Source: Siphonodentalium dalli (taxonomy: Eukaryota; Mollusca; Scaphopoda; Gadilida; Siphonodentaliidae). From it: 64,000 nt of DNA. The notes beneath the pieces are model-generated. The model searched no databases. It saw only the letters and a list, made by a program, of their open reading frames with translations, and had not been told where the DNA came from. Within the stretch, counting starts at the first letter, position 1, and every line of letters begins with the position of its first letter. Shown here piece after piece: positions 37,231 to 47,926 of this stretch. The stretch is taken from NCBI GenBank assembly GCA_032622095.1, contig CP136065.1, positions 92,699,343-92,763,342 on the forward strand, read 5' to 3'. The position numbers and the translations under genes are program-made.

Positions 37231-39746
37231 TGGCAAGCCGTTTTCACATTTTTGATTTATTTAGACTTAAGTCCAATTATTATGTGTTCGCCTTAAGTCC
37301 AAATCATTTGGACTTAAGTCCAATTATTTGGATTTAAGTCCAATTAATTGGACTTAAGTCAAAATAATTGGACTTAAGTCAATATAATTGGATTAGTGAA
37401 TTGATTTGGACTTAAGTCCCATTCATTTGGACTTAAGTCCAATTCATCTGGTTTAAAACGATAGTCCCCTTCTTTGTAATGGTATGTTCCTGCAAGTCTT
37501 GATTGACAGTCAAACTCCATACATTTGCGTCGCTTTCGCCACTTGGCTTGTTTTCGTCATCATTGAAAATGGTTCAAACCCGAATTGGCATCTTAATAAA
37601 TGCTAACTGCATGCATGAATGAATTTACGATTTGATTCAATTGTTATTTGACAGCATGTAGGCTACACGCAGTTTCGTTTATTGTGTTTACTAAGTGTTT
37701 TATTTTTTTATTTGCTCGGTTCTCAAACTCAATGTTTTAAGGGTGTACTCGAAAGTTGAATTCTGCCAAAAACAATAGATTAGAGTGACTCCCCTTCTAT
37801 TGCTATTGTAATGCCAGCGTGAAGACAAAGCCTCAGTCAACTTGGACGTGTCTGGTCAATCTTTTCTACTGAGACTTCTTCGGACCAATTAGCTTGGTCA
37901 GAAGGAACGTGCAAACATAATTTACATAATATATTGCTCAGTGTTAACACGTGCTTTAGCCCACTATTTGTATAAATTTGGTCCAAATATAAACAAATTA
38001 GCAGCCATAATTGTATTAGTGCATGCAGCCTCGATCGAGTGTGGACCGTGTACATATATAAGTTGTAACTTTTTGATCAGGTTTTATCAAGGACAAGGGG
38101 TGGTATTTTATCTACCTGCATGGTCTGACTCGGGTAACAATATTACTAACAACACTGTCTAGGAACTGTTACATCGGAAGTCAATCTAATGGCCGGCTTT
38201 GTGGTGGTCCAGGAATGATTTTTAGAATATATGCCCAGTATAGATATTTAGGAACCGGGGATTAAGTGACATAATTATGTGGTATACTTAGTGAATCGGA
38301 CAAGGGTCATGTAAAACAATTGGTCTTGCAGGGTGGCCCCTACTTTAGACGCACATAAACGTACACCCAACACATCCCACCTCGATCCAAAATGGATGCC
38401 GCCCAGATGGGACCAAAAATGGCATGGGTCCCATGTTTACGTTAACCTCTGTGGTCGACCATTTGGCATCGGGTTGGTGTATGTTTATGGTGCCTTGATC
38501 CACTCACAACACTCTTTATATGACCTACATAGTATGCCAATGGGTGGCTGAAGGGGCCGAGCATGGGATAGGATAGGATAGGATAATTTATTTACAATAT
38601 ACATGAATTATACAATGGCAGAAATACATAATAAGGTAAAGCATTATATTGTCTTCCTGCTACCCCCTAGTTGAACCCCTCTGGGCGGCATCCTATTTGG
38701 ATCGGGTGGTGTGGTTAATATTTAGGGTTTCTTTGGGGCCACGTGCACCATTTGACACCACTCTTTGGCATAAATCGGTGAAGAGCCCAGAAATGGCATG
38801 GGTCACTATATGATCACCTCGGGGGTCGGTTTAGATTGTTTTGGTGGTCCACCCTATAACGCCATTTGTTCAACCTATAAATCGGTCAAGGGGCTGAGAA
38901 ATGGCATGAGTTCCCTATTTGAACCCATCTGGACAGTGACCATTTTTGGATTGGGTGCATGTAAAGAGTGCCTTGGTGGCCACCCTACAATTAACACCCT
39001 TTGTTTGACATAAATATAAATATTTTCGAATAAGGAATGGAAGTCACCTTCGTGCCATGATTTGGGAGGGGAGGGGAAGGACACCGAAACTGATAGTGAT
39101 ACAAATATGTTTAGCGCTAGTTTCCACCAAATCCATACGTACCGTACCGTACGTTTTTCACCAATGATACGATGAATCAAAGTAATTGGTTCTCAGTCTT
39201 AAATAGATAGGCCCCTGTAAGTAGGGAAAGGACCATACATGCCTATGTGTCAAAATAAACACATTTATGGCATGTCCAATTCCTCGCCGAATTCACAATT
39301 ATGTGGTATTTGGACTTAAGTCCAATTCGCTATTTGGACTTAAGTCCAATTTTATTCATTCAATTCTGACATGACTGAATTACATGGCCATTATCCCACA
39401 ACTCCGCCCTATGAGCAAAACCATACCTGCTTAATATCTGATGAGGTTTTTTCTTATACAGTTGAATTGGATTTAAGTCCAAATGAATTGTACTTAAGTC
39501 CAAATACCACATAATTGTGAATTCGGCGAGGAATTGGACTTAAGTCCAAATAGATGAAAATATCAGTATTTACACTTAAGTGTAATTCATTTGGACTTAA
39601 GTCCAATTCCGCGCCGAATTCACAATTTTGTGGTATTTGGACTTAAGTCCAATTCTCTATTTGGACTTAAGTCCAAATATTTGGCCTTAAGTCCATTAAT
39701 TTGGACTTAAGTCCAAATAAATCGAAATTGTGAAAACGGCTTGCCA
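37231..39746. mobile_element. TA-flanked element with palindrome arrays (2516 bp)
   Basis: Inverted ends TGGCAAGCCGTTTTCACA are flanked by TA on both sides. Directly inside each end are clusters of GGACTTAAGTCC, a perfect 12-bp palindrome: three exact copies plus variants at 37255-37450 and seven exact copies plus variants at 39305-39720. The centre (38320-39010) holds diverged repeats with AATGGCATGGGTCCC-like blocks, and a GGATA run at 38573 followed by what may be a LINE 3' end. No transposase was recognised. Clustered subterminal sites usually serve as transposase-binding sites, which is an inference here. Confidence 0.8.
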
Positions 39747-39749
39747 TAC

Positions 39750-40615
39750 TTCCTTGTCTCTTATAATGAGTATAATGGAGTACAATGAATTAACTAAAGG
39801 CAGTAAACAATCAAAAGCTGGGAGCTGCCTTAACTTTTACATTAAGGGCCATCGCGGATTGCTAAAATATATATACGGCCCTGTTAATAAGGCGATGACC
39901 TTGACTTTTTGGCGCACATATTTGACTGGAGCAGAATATGTTCACTGCATGTCAGTACCATACTTTATCATGCATTACATAGTGTACAGTACTTAACATG
40001 TTCTGTACATTCAGCGAGAAATGAAACAACAAAACTTTCGGTACATTTAGGTGTTCAGTCCGTATTGGTATCTCGAACACGAGTGTTTGGTGTATTTTAT
40101 GTTGCCATGATTGATACAAGCCTTTCTAATAGTAAGTGCGAGAGGAACAATGCGAGACCTCGCCAAAGCGGCCTCAACACACAAAAGACACCCCCATAAA
40201 CATGGTGAAATAAATCAGACTCTTTGTATTACCGTGTTGCCAATGTGTACCTGCATGAAGCCGTGTCAAAACTCGCGATATTACTCTTTGACAAGGTTAT
40301 CAATTGTCATTGTCTGTTGTTTGATATATTCCCACATAGAGAAACTATATACCAGCGTAATGTAATATGTGTTTGATTCTCACATTCATGAATACGTATG
40401 CGCGATATGTATACTGTAGTTTCAATGTTGGAATCCGCCGTCATTGTGTAACAAACAACGCTGATTCATGATTTCACATTCTTTTGATATGTAGCTCATA
40501 ACAGAGACTTGGTTGACAGCGACGTCTCTTGATAATGTGGTTACGGCAGAGCTTCTACCACCATGTTATCGTATCACGAATACCCCCAGGAAAAAAACGG
40601 GAGGGGTACGGCGAT
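39750..40615. other. Intron 3 sequence without recognised genes
   Basis: Open frames of 80-96 codons here lack family signatures and splice support. Confidence 0.45.
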
Positions 40616-40619
40616 CATT

Positions 40620-41530
40620 CATCGTGATTCTAAATGAAAGAGTCAATGACACTGTAGCTAAACTTGTATGGGGGATAATTCCATGCGTTACAGTCAATAG
40701 AGTGATTAAGAATGCGGAAAGTTGAAATGTCTAAGTAATACTAGATGTCAACATGAAGAGATATGCATGACATTGTATATGAAGTATAATCCAAGAGGGC
40801 CGCTGGTGGCCAGGTTTTCCAATGAAATTCAAAAAACATTGATGGTTCCCATCTAGTGGTAACCCTGAAAATCAATATGACGTTTGGTGACGAACTGATG
40901 AGGGATGTGGTCTGAGAGTGTGCCAAACGATTTAGTCATGCAAAGCGGCAGTCCCGTCTTTCATCAAAATTCGGAAACGTTGTATGCCTCTCACCTAGTG
41001 GTCACCAAAAATATCCATACGATGTTTGGTAACAATACTCTGAGGGATGTGATCTGTTGGGTGTGTCAAAGGATCTAGTCATGCAAAGTAGTGTAAAATT
41101 CAAGATGGCTGCTGGCCCCCATGTTTTTCAATGAAATACGATCAATAGGATGCTCCCATCTAGAGGTCGCCCCGAGGATCCGTATGAAGTTTGGCGGTGA
41201 TCGGACGAGGGATATGCCATGTAGGGTAATTTAGTCATGCAAAGAATAAAAATCCAAGATGGCTGCCGGCGGCCATGTTTTTCATCGAAAATCGTCCAAA
41301 TTCGATTGATCCTAAACAAACTTGTAACGTTTCAAAACAATTCTCTATAATTGCGGGCTGCAGGGTGTGCTGGTGGATTCACATTTGAAATTCAAGATGA
41401 CCGCTGGCGGCCATCTATTTTAACAAGTATCGGCAAAAAGGGAGGCTCCCATTTAGATGTGACCCCGAAGATCCATATGAAGTTTGGCGACGATCGGATG
41501 AGAGAAGTGACATGTAGGGTGTCCTTCGTC
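40620..41530 (+). repeat. Tandem repeat family B, long copy
   Basis: About six diverged units with AAGATGGCTGCTGGC, CTCCCATCTAGTGGTCACC and ATATGAAGTTTGG follow the shared head. The CR1 relic starts directly after it. Confidence 0.75.
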
Positions 41531-41549
41531 ATTTTGAGCTAAAGAACGA

Positions 41550-42525
41550 ATGAACTTTCTGGAAAATCATACAGCTCGTTCCAGCTCACTGTCCTGCAAC
41601 TGCAGTCGAATGGACAACACACCTGTGTTTCCCGTGTACCGGCCACCACTCTCGTGGTAATAAGCTCACATTCAAACGCGTTATGGCTGATTTTATTGAA
41701 GTTGAAGTTATTGAGGAACTGTTGTCAAAGAAATGCCAGTTCATACTTCATGGCGATATCAATATCCACGTTGATGATATTACTTTCCTGGACAAACTCG
41801 ATATTTCCGGCCTGAAACAACATATGTCGTCGCCAACGCATAAGAAAAAACACACTCTCCGTCTGATTACCACACGTTCATCGGATAAGCTAGTCGAACA
41901 AGTTGTTGCATTAGAATGTGGCTTTCTCGACCACTTTCCAGTCTTCAATCGAGTGTTAGTCGAACAATCAGAAACAATCAAGCATGCAGTTTCATATCGC
42001 AGACTCAGTCGTATTATAAATCCAGTTAAAATGTGATATCGCTCTCCTGTTGCATACTGGTAGGACACAGGGATGTGATGTCAACCATCTAGTTGAATAC
42101 TATACACAGCGCTTATCGACTCTCTTGGACAAGCATGCACCTGTTAATCACGTGTGCCTGCCAGGGAATCGGTCGAGTGGTTTACTGATGACACAAAGAC
42201 ATAAGCGACGCCAATTCGAACGACTAGGTTTGAAGTTATGTTCCGAGATTAGTTGTGAACGTACTAATTGACAGAGCCAAGCATAACTTTTACATAAATT
42301 AGTGACTGAAAATGCAAATGATTCAACGGCTCTGTTTAGCATAGTATATACCTCATTGTAACGGAGCGTAAAAGTCTATTTCCATCTGGGTCACCATCCG
42401 ACGTCGCAGAAAAGCTCGGTACATATCAACTTTTTTTCCAATTCCACAAGACCCATCTACAAATTTTAGATACAGACCATACGCGTGTTACTGGACCAGT
42501 TTTGAAACAAGACAGTCAATGACTG
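41550..42525 (+). mobile_element. CR1-type LINE relic, endonuclease part
   Basis: Frames read VYRPPLS, CQFILHGDINIHVDD, LKQHMSSPTHKKKHTL and GFLDHFPVFN, the C-terminal half of the apurinic-type endonuclease of CR1/L2 LINEs (GDFNIHvD, PTH..GHtLDL, SDH motifs). It continues into LVEYYTQRLSTLLDKHAPV and RAKHNFYINLVTENANDS, the linker before RT. Several frameshifts and stops show it is dead. It is interrupted at about 42528 by another element and resumes at 43440. Confidence 0.8.
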
Positions 42526-42528
42526 GGG

Positions 42529-43436
42529 TAGCTCACCTGACTGAAAAGACTGAGACTCTGGAGACCACAAAAGTCAGACCTTGTCATAATCATTTTAAAA
42601 GTAGTTCTGAACATGATATGTGGCTAGCGAGGCTTCACAGATAGGTGAATATCCACCTTGAAATGACCAACTGTACACTGCTGATCACCCCCTTCAGATC
42701 ATAACAAGTCCCCCCCCGACCGGATTTCCAAGTTCGTAAATCCTTTTGCGCACCTCCATTAGGATGGAATTTCACAACCGACACCTCAAACTTGCTCAAT
42801 TATTGGAAATTTCCAATCTCACAAGCATCTCTATGGAGATATCTATTATAATATAGCCATGTAGTCAATATAATTTAATGGCAGGACTAAAGTGCATGGG
42901 TGAGGGGATTTGGGAGGAGCTGGGGGATTCATGGTTTTGGTGTATCTAGAAACAAGATCAAAGGTTCAAATGAAAAAATATTTTTTTTATTTTTTATTTT
43001 TTCATTTTGAATTTTTTTTTTTTTTAATTGAGCAAGGATTTAAATTAAAAAAATATTGAAATATTTTTGTTTGTTTTATGAGTTTGACCCGTTTTACCCA
43101 GTGACCCCATTTGAACAAAACTGAACCCCAGTCACCCAATGACCCTCCATACCAAATATTAGCTAAATCGGCCCAATAGTTTTTGACAAGAAGTCGTTCT
43201 AAGAATTACTATAGAGGATTAGTTATGGCCCTGGTTTCGCAACTAATTGACCTAGATACATCATTTGAACAAATCTGAATGTGATTCACCTAGGGAACGT
43301 CCACACCAAATATGAACCCATTCGGCCTAATAGTTCTGGAGAAGAAGACGATTCTTGACTGACGGACAGATGGGCGGACGGACGGCCAAGATGTGATGAC
43401 TATAGTTCCACCGGAGACTGCGTCTCAGGTGAGCTA
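42529..43436. mobile_element. Element with AGCTCACCTGA inverted ends, inside the CR1 relic
   Basis: TAGCTCACCTGA at 42529 and TCAGGTGAGCTA at 43436 form the ends. The interior has the recurrent ACCAAATAT...CGGCC(C/T)AATAGTT block and ends in a GACGGACGG stretch. Such elements are common in mollusc genomes. The CR1 frame continues on both sides, proving later insertion. Confidence 0.7.
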
Positions 43437-43439
43437 AAA

Positions 43440-43690
43440 CCCTAACAATGATGCCGTATGGAAAACATTTAAACCGGCAAAAGCTGATGTGGTGCGCCAA
43501 TAAATACTGCACGCTTGACGCAATTCCTACAAACCTAGTCACGACTTGCGCGGATCAATTCGTTCCTGTGCTGACTGATATGGTAAATGTATCACTCAAA
43601 TCTGATGTTTTCACTGATGCGTACAAAGAAGCATTAATAAGTCATATCCTTAAAAAGTATTATCTTGACGCCGAATCTTTAAACAACTGG
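43440..43690 (+). mobile_element. CR1-type LINE relic, start of RT
   Basis: The reading NDAVWKTFKPAKADVV then YCTLDAIPTNLVTTC, VSLKSDVFTDAYKEALIS and YLDAESLNN is the fingers region of CR1 reverse transcriptase (usual form DPIPT...NxSLxxGxFPdxxKxAxVxPLLKK). It is cut off at LNN by the Harbinger-type element. Confidence 0.8.
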
Positions 43691-46316
43691 GGTGCTATTC
43701 ACCGGCTGGGTTTATAATATAGTCCAGGTAGTTTTACGAGGCGACGCTCAATGCGAAGCTATCGGTGGACATATCGATGGGAAGACATCGCCGCGCCATA
43801 TAGGATTATCCAATCAAGGTGATTGGCGTCAATCATAGATTGACCACCGGTCACATAAACATGCTGCGTGTAACAGTACACGTTTGTACCACATTTCAAC
43901 AATGAGCAACCGAGGAAAAGGACGTGGGGAAAAATATACCACCGACGACATGGGGGGGGGGTCTACACAAAAAAATCCGTATATAGGGTCGGGGTGGGTG
44001 GTGGTCCAGAGGCCGAAACAATCGTGCTTGTAATTGTTTTTCCAAAATGGGTTTTTTTTTCAAACAAAGTACTGACCATGTAATGTTGTTTGTAAGCATG
44101 TTAGTATCATGTTTGTTGGCATATGGTAATATAGACAGCTATAGTGACTATTTAGCCTCAGATTTAGCAACATTCTGGATTTCACAGGATTCCGTCCCAC
44201 TTCTCAGTGGAAAGCCGTAATTTAGTAAACAAAATTAATGTATTACCCAGTTGTATTACCCGAATAAAAGTAATAAAATAAAAAAAACTGTATCACAAAT
44301 ACTACATGGTGAATACTCAAGGATGACTAGATATCATTGACCCGATTGTTGCATAACATGAAATTGAAAAGGGTATCTCATAAATTTCTAATGTCTGAAA
44401 TACTGTCTTGTTCTGGCATGCAATCAAATGCATTCCTTCTGGTTATTTCTCATCTTGAATGATTGCAAGTAATGTTAATTTGCAGCACTTATCCAAATAA
44501 AACTGAATTGGTTATGATGAATGACCGTTACTGTTTATTGTTCAGACAATCCCAACTGAAGGTGACGCTATTCTCCTTGAATTTACGAACTTCATCTTGA
44601 AGCTTAAATACCACTCAACAAGACTAAACTACAATACTATAATTGTATACTGTTATCGCTTACAAATAGATGAACTGAAATAATGTGATGCATTCAGATG
44701 CTTTGAGAAATGACATTCTTCAATGTCTTCAAAGTTCAAACTAAATCTGACTGAGACTATACTGCAGACTCTAGTGCACAAATATACATACAAATGGTTG
44801 AGTTATAATAATGCAAAATGTGTTTGCGGATGGAACCAAGTTGGTAGCTCTGGTATGCATCGACGGGCAAAACCTGTCATATGCAATAATATCTGCATAC
44901 ATCCTTCCCGTATCATTCAGGTCTATCACCATACCAAACCACTTCAAAATTCGACAACCGACACTTCAACTTATATGGCAAAAACTTTGTACGGATTGAA
45001 TTTCATAAACAGGGCCCATGGATAACTATGGTAGGCATTGGTACTCACAATCCGTGATATTATGCATATTGGTTCCCCATTTCTGGTCCGTCACATGTCA
45101 TAGAGCATCAAAATATGACAACCGACTCTTGAGTTATGATGCAAAATGTCTGTACGGACGGACGCACGGACGGCTCGAGACGTCAACTATATACCCGCCG
45201 ACTAATATCGGGGGTATAATAACCATATATATATGTGTATACCTAACCAAAACAATTCCTCTCCTCACCCACCCCGGTGGATAAGACTAACGAGTTCTTT
45301 GATCATGCACAAATAATTGTAGAACCCCTGACCTGTTTACCACTATTTACACCGGCCAGCGTTCTCTGTCAGACTAAACACGCTCGATATATTAAGGCTA
45401 TAATGCGGTCTATGGCAATTTGTGACATACAGTGTACCTACACAATGCTTTATTATTGTTGTTAGATACTGGAAACACCAGGAAACACCTGGAAATACAG
45501 TTTATTTTTCGTTTTTCTGACCTGTGCTTTACCGATTAAGGATGTTATTGCTTGAGTCTTAATTTTACACACTTTGCACAAAAAAAGGATAGTGGAATGG
45601 GATTGAAAGGCAGTTAACACAGTTATTGAAGAACGGCTAAAAAACTCTGAAATTTTGATAAAAACATGAGAAAGGGGGTGGGTCCCAAACATTTTGAGGA
45701 ACAAATTTGCACAAATGGGGTGGTGGGTCCCTCGGGGTCGGAAAAAAACTTTTTGGGCCCTATATGTTCAATTGTTTTCCAGACCCCCCCCCCCCCCACT
45801 ACTGCCGACGAGCGTAACACTTTTTTGGACATTGTGGAGAGAAGAATCAAAATATTAAAGAACAAAGAAACCGGCACAATTCACCAGCGCCGGAAAAATG
45901 ATGCATGGAAAGAAATTTCTTTGGAAATAGCAGGGATATATCCAAACAGAACCAAAAACACAAACAAAATTCTTCTGAGACGTTATCTTCTTGGCTCTTC
46001 ATTTTCACACTGTGCTATTAAAAAACCTCATTAATATCATTGAAATTCATTCTGCAGATTTACAAACGCAAGCATGAGTCTCCAAACAATTATAACGAAA
46101 AATTATACCGCTATACATGCCGATTGTGGCCGGTGAGTGTTCATGAATTAGTCGTAAGACGGCGTCAATTGACAGGTGACAAATATGATAGATTGGATCA
46201 ATCACACCATCGACAGCGTGTGTCGTTTGCGCTAAAGCAAAGATACCTTTGCGTTCAGCCGCTACCATATAAACTACCTGGTTTATAAAATAGTCTCGCT
46301 TGGTGAATAGCACCCC
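43689..46316. mobile_element. PIF/Harbinger-type transposon relic (2.6 kb)
   Basis: Ends GGGGTGCTATTCACC are inverted at 43689-43703 and 46302-46316, and the match extends through CCAGGTAGTTT and a GCGAAGCTATC/GCAAAGGTATC block. GGG(x)nATTCAC ends and the encoded Myb/SANT protein both point to Harbinger. The transposase is not recognisable. The interior shows G-run repeats and a GACGGACGGACGC stretch near 45160. No clear 3-bp target copy remains. Confidence 0.7.
45786..46034 (+). CDS. Myb/SANT-like DNA-binding protein of the Harbinger element (partial)
   Basis: The frame gives ADERNTFLDIVERRIKILKN, then HQRRKNDAWKEISLEIAGIY and NRTKNTNKILLRRY. This matches the trihelix Myb_DNA-bind_5 pattern found in Harbinger accessory proteins and their domesticated relatives: an N-terminal helix with LxxxVxxxxxxLxNK, the KxxAWxxI core and an RTxxxLxxxY end. 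The protein normally binds the transposon ends and helps the transposase enter the nucleus. The frame stops at 46034, the true start is lost in a C run, and only about 65 residues look genuine. Probably no longer functional. Confidence 0.6.
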   Translation, partial: PPPPTTADERNTFLDIVERRIKILKNKETGTIHQRRKNDAWKEISLEIAGIYPNRTKNTNKILLRRYLLGSSFSHCAIKKPH

Positions 46317-46790
46317 TGTTGTCTTGTTTGTAAACTCATTTTAATCTTCAGTCCTGTTCAGTCCTGTTCAGTCTAGAATTTTTTTTATTTTTTTTTGTAT
46401 TTGTGTTTTCTTTTATTATTATTATTTTTTTTTTTTTTAATCGGAGATCCTATATTATACGTAGATAATATCATGCAGATCACCTGATCGTACTCAATTT
46501 AACTGGCAATTTTTAATTTAGATTGTGTTGCTTGTATATATTTATTCTTTTACAATACTTCATGTTGTATCATAATTGTAGGCGTTCTTATGTTCTTAAT
46601 GTATGGCCGTGTTGTCATGTAAACATGCATGGTTTACTTGGTACTTTGTTTTTCATATTTTGTCGGTCTTGCTGTACTATTGTAATGACTATGTATGTCT
46701 AGAAATGTAGATTTATATCTTCCCTTTCTATATATCGCTCTTGAAACAAAACAGTCAAGCAGATTTAAGATGTCCGCTCTAATAATAGGC
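46317..46790. other. Intron 3 sequence next to exon 3
   Basis: T-rich, with a TTCAGTCCTG direct triplet near 46355. No gene recognised. Confidence 0.5.
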
Positions 46791-46796
46791 ACTAAC

Positions 46797-47018
46797 CATA
46801 AGCTTCGAGTTCGTTAAAGTTCAGATATGAGTCATCAGACCGGTTGCTCTGTAACCTCAGTGCCACATATCTGCCAGTCCTGATGCTATCACAGGCGAAT
46901 GTATACACATCCTTGGCGACATCCGTATCAGTGTGACATAGATTGGTTGTGTCCCAGTTCCAATAATCCGAACTGTCTGTCACGAATATTTGGAAGCCAC
47001 TTATTCGGCCTTGTAAGG
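46797..47018 (-). CDS. Receptor exon 3: second half of F-type lectin domain
   Basis: The exon encodes residues 96-169, starting LQGRISGFQIFVTDSS and ending RYVALRLQSN...LNFNELEAY, the typical end of an F-type lectin beta-sandwich. Acceptor is TTTTACAG, donor GTTAGT; both junctions are phase 1 and connect exactly to exon 2 and to the EGF exon. Two decayed copies of this exon with flanking intron lie upstream in the same intron, at 52.1-52.7 kb and 52.8-54.4 kb, so the exon was once triplicated. This copy is the only one with an intact frame. Confidence 0.85.
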
Positions 47019-47224
47019 CTGTAAAATTAAAATATATTGGTGAAATGTTGCATGTCGATTCAACAATATCCAGATGGCGTTCGTATGTGGTGCACATGTG
47101 AATGGACGTGGATGAAATAAGCATGTATATATTCTGATATTTATTTCCACATGACACCGAACATAAACTGTCAGTTCGTTAAGGTTGAGATATTTTCTAT
47201 TCCGTTGCCCTGTAAACTAATTGA

Positions 47225-47410
47225 CACATACATGCAAGTCATGGAATGGAACGTGGCGTCAGTGGGTTGGGGGCATGGGGTCTCACACCCCAATATCGGT
47301 CAAAAGTTTCAACAGAACTGTTGGAAATTTCATACCTGACACAACATTAGTTGGAAATGTCACACCAACAATAGGTTGAATTTAAAACAATTTAAAACAA
47401 TTGTTGTTTC
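47225..47410 (-). repeat. Inverted relative of the terminal repeat
   Basis: GTTGGAAATTTCATACCTG and TTAGTTGGAAATGTCACACC are the reverse complement of motifs at 30-130 and 63600-63690. Confidence 0.7.
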
Positions 47411-47926
47411 TATTCCAACATTTGCATATTTTCCTCATGTTGGTCAACATTTATACACTGATATAGCCATTTATTATATGCTCAAAAATTAATAGATCTA
47501 AACGTTCGAAAAATAAACGTCGGATCAATCGCCTGTCACATAGATCCAATACCGAAATATTATTTGCTTATTGTATTTTCCTTCATATCGTTGCTACCGG
47601 TGAATCGCGGTCGCGCGCTAACTGAAAGAATACGCAACGAAGCTATCGGACTATTTCAGATCGCGAGCAGTTTAAACTGAGTTAGTACCCTTTAATTGCA
47701 ATCGTAGATCTGCTTTACAACGTCTTCTTCCGGATTAAATTTAAAGGTTCATGATCGAAATTTTTAAACAAACTAATAAAAATCTTATAACAATCTTATA
47801 GTAGACACATATTTCACCGACTTTGAAATTATGGGAGAAGTGTGCTGGGATAAATTTATGTCCGTGCAATTTAGAAGAATGGAGTGATGATCATAATACT
47901 GAAACTTCCAGCAAAATTATTAATAA

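Noticed and set aside
37255-39720. Regular palindromes suggestive of a CRISPR array
   Set aside because: Spacing is irregular, there are no unique equal-length spacers and the clusters sit within inverted ends of a transposon in an animal genome.
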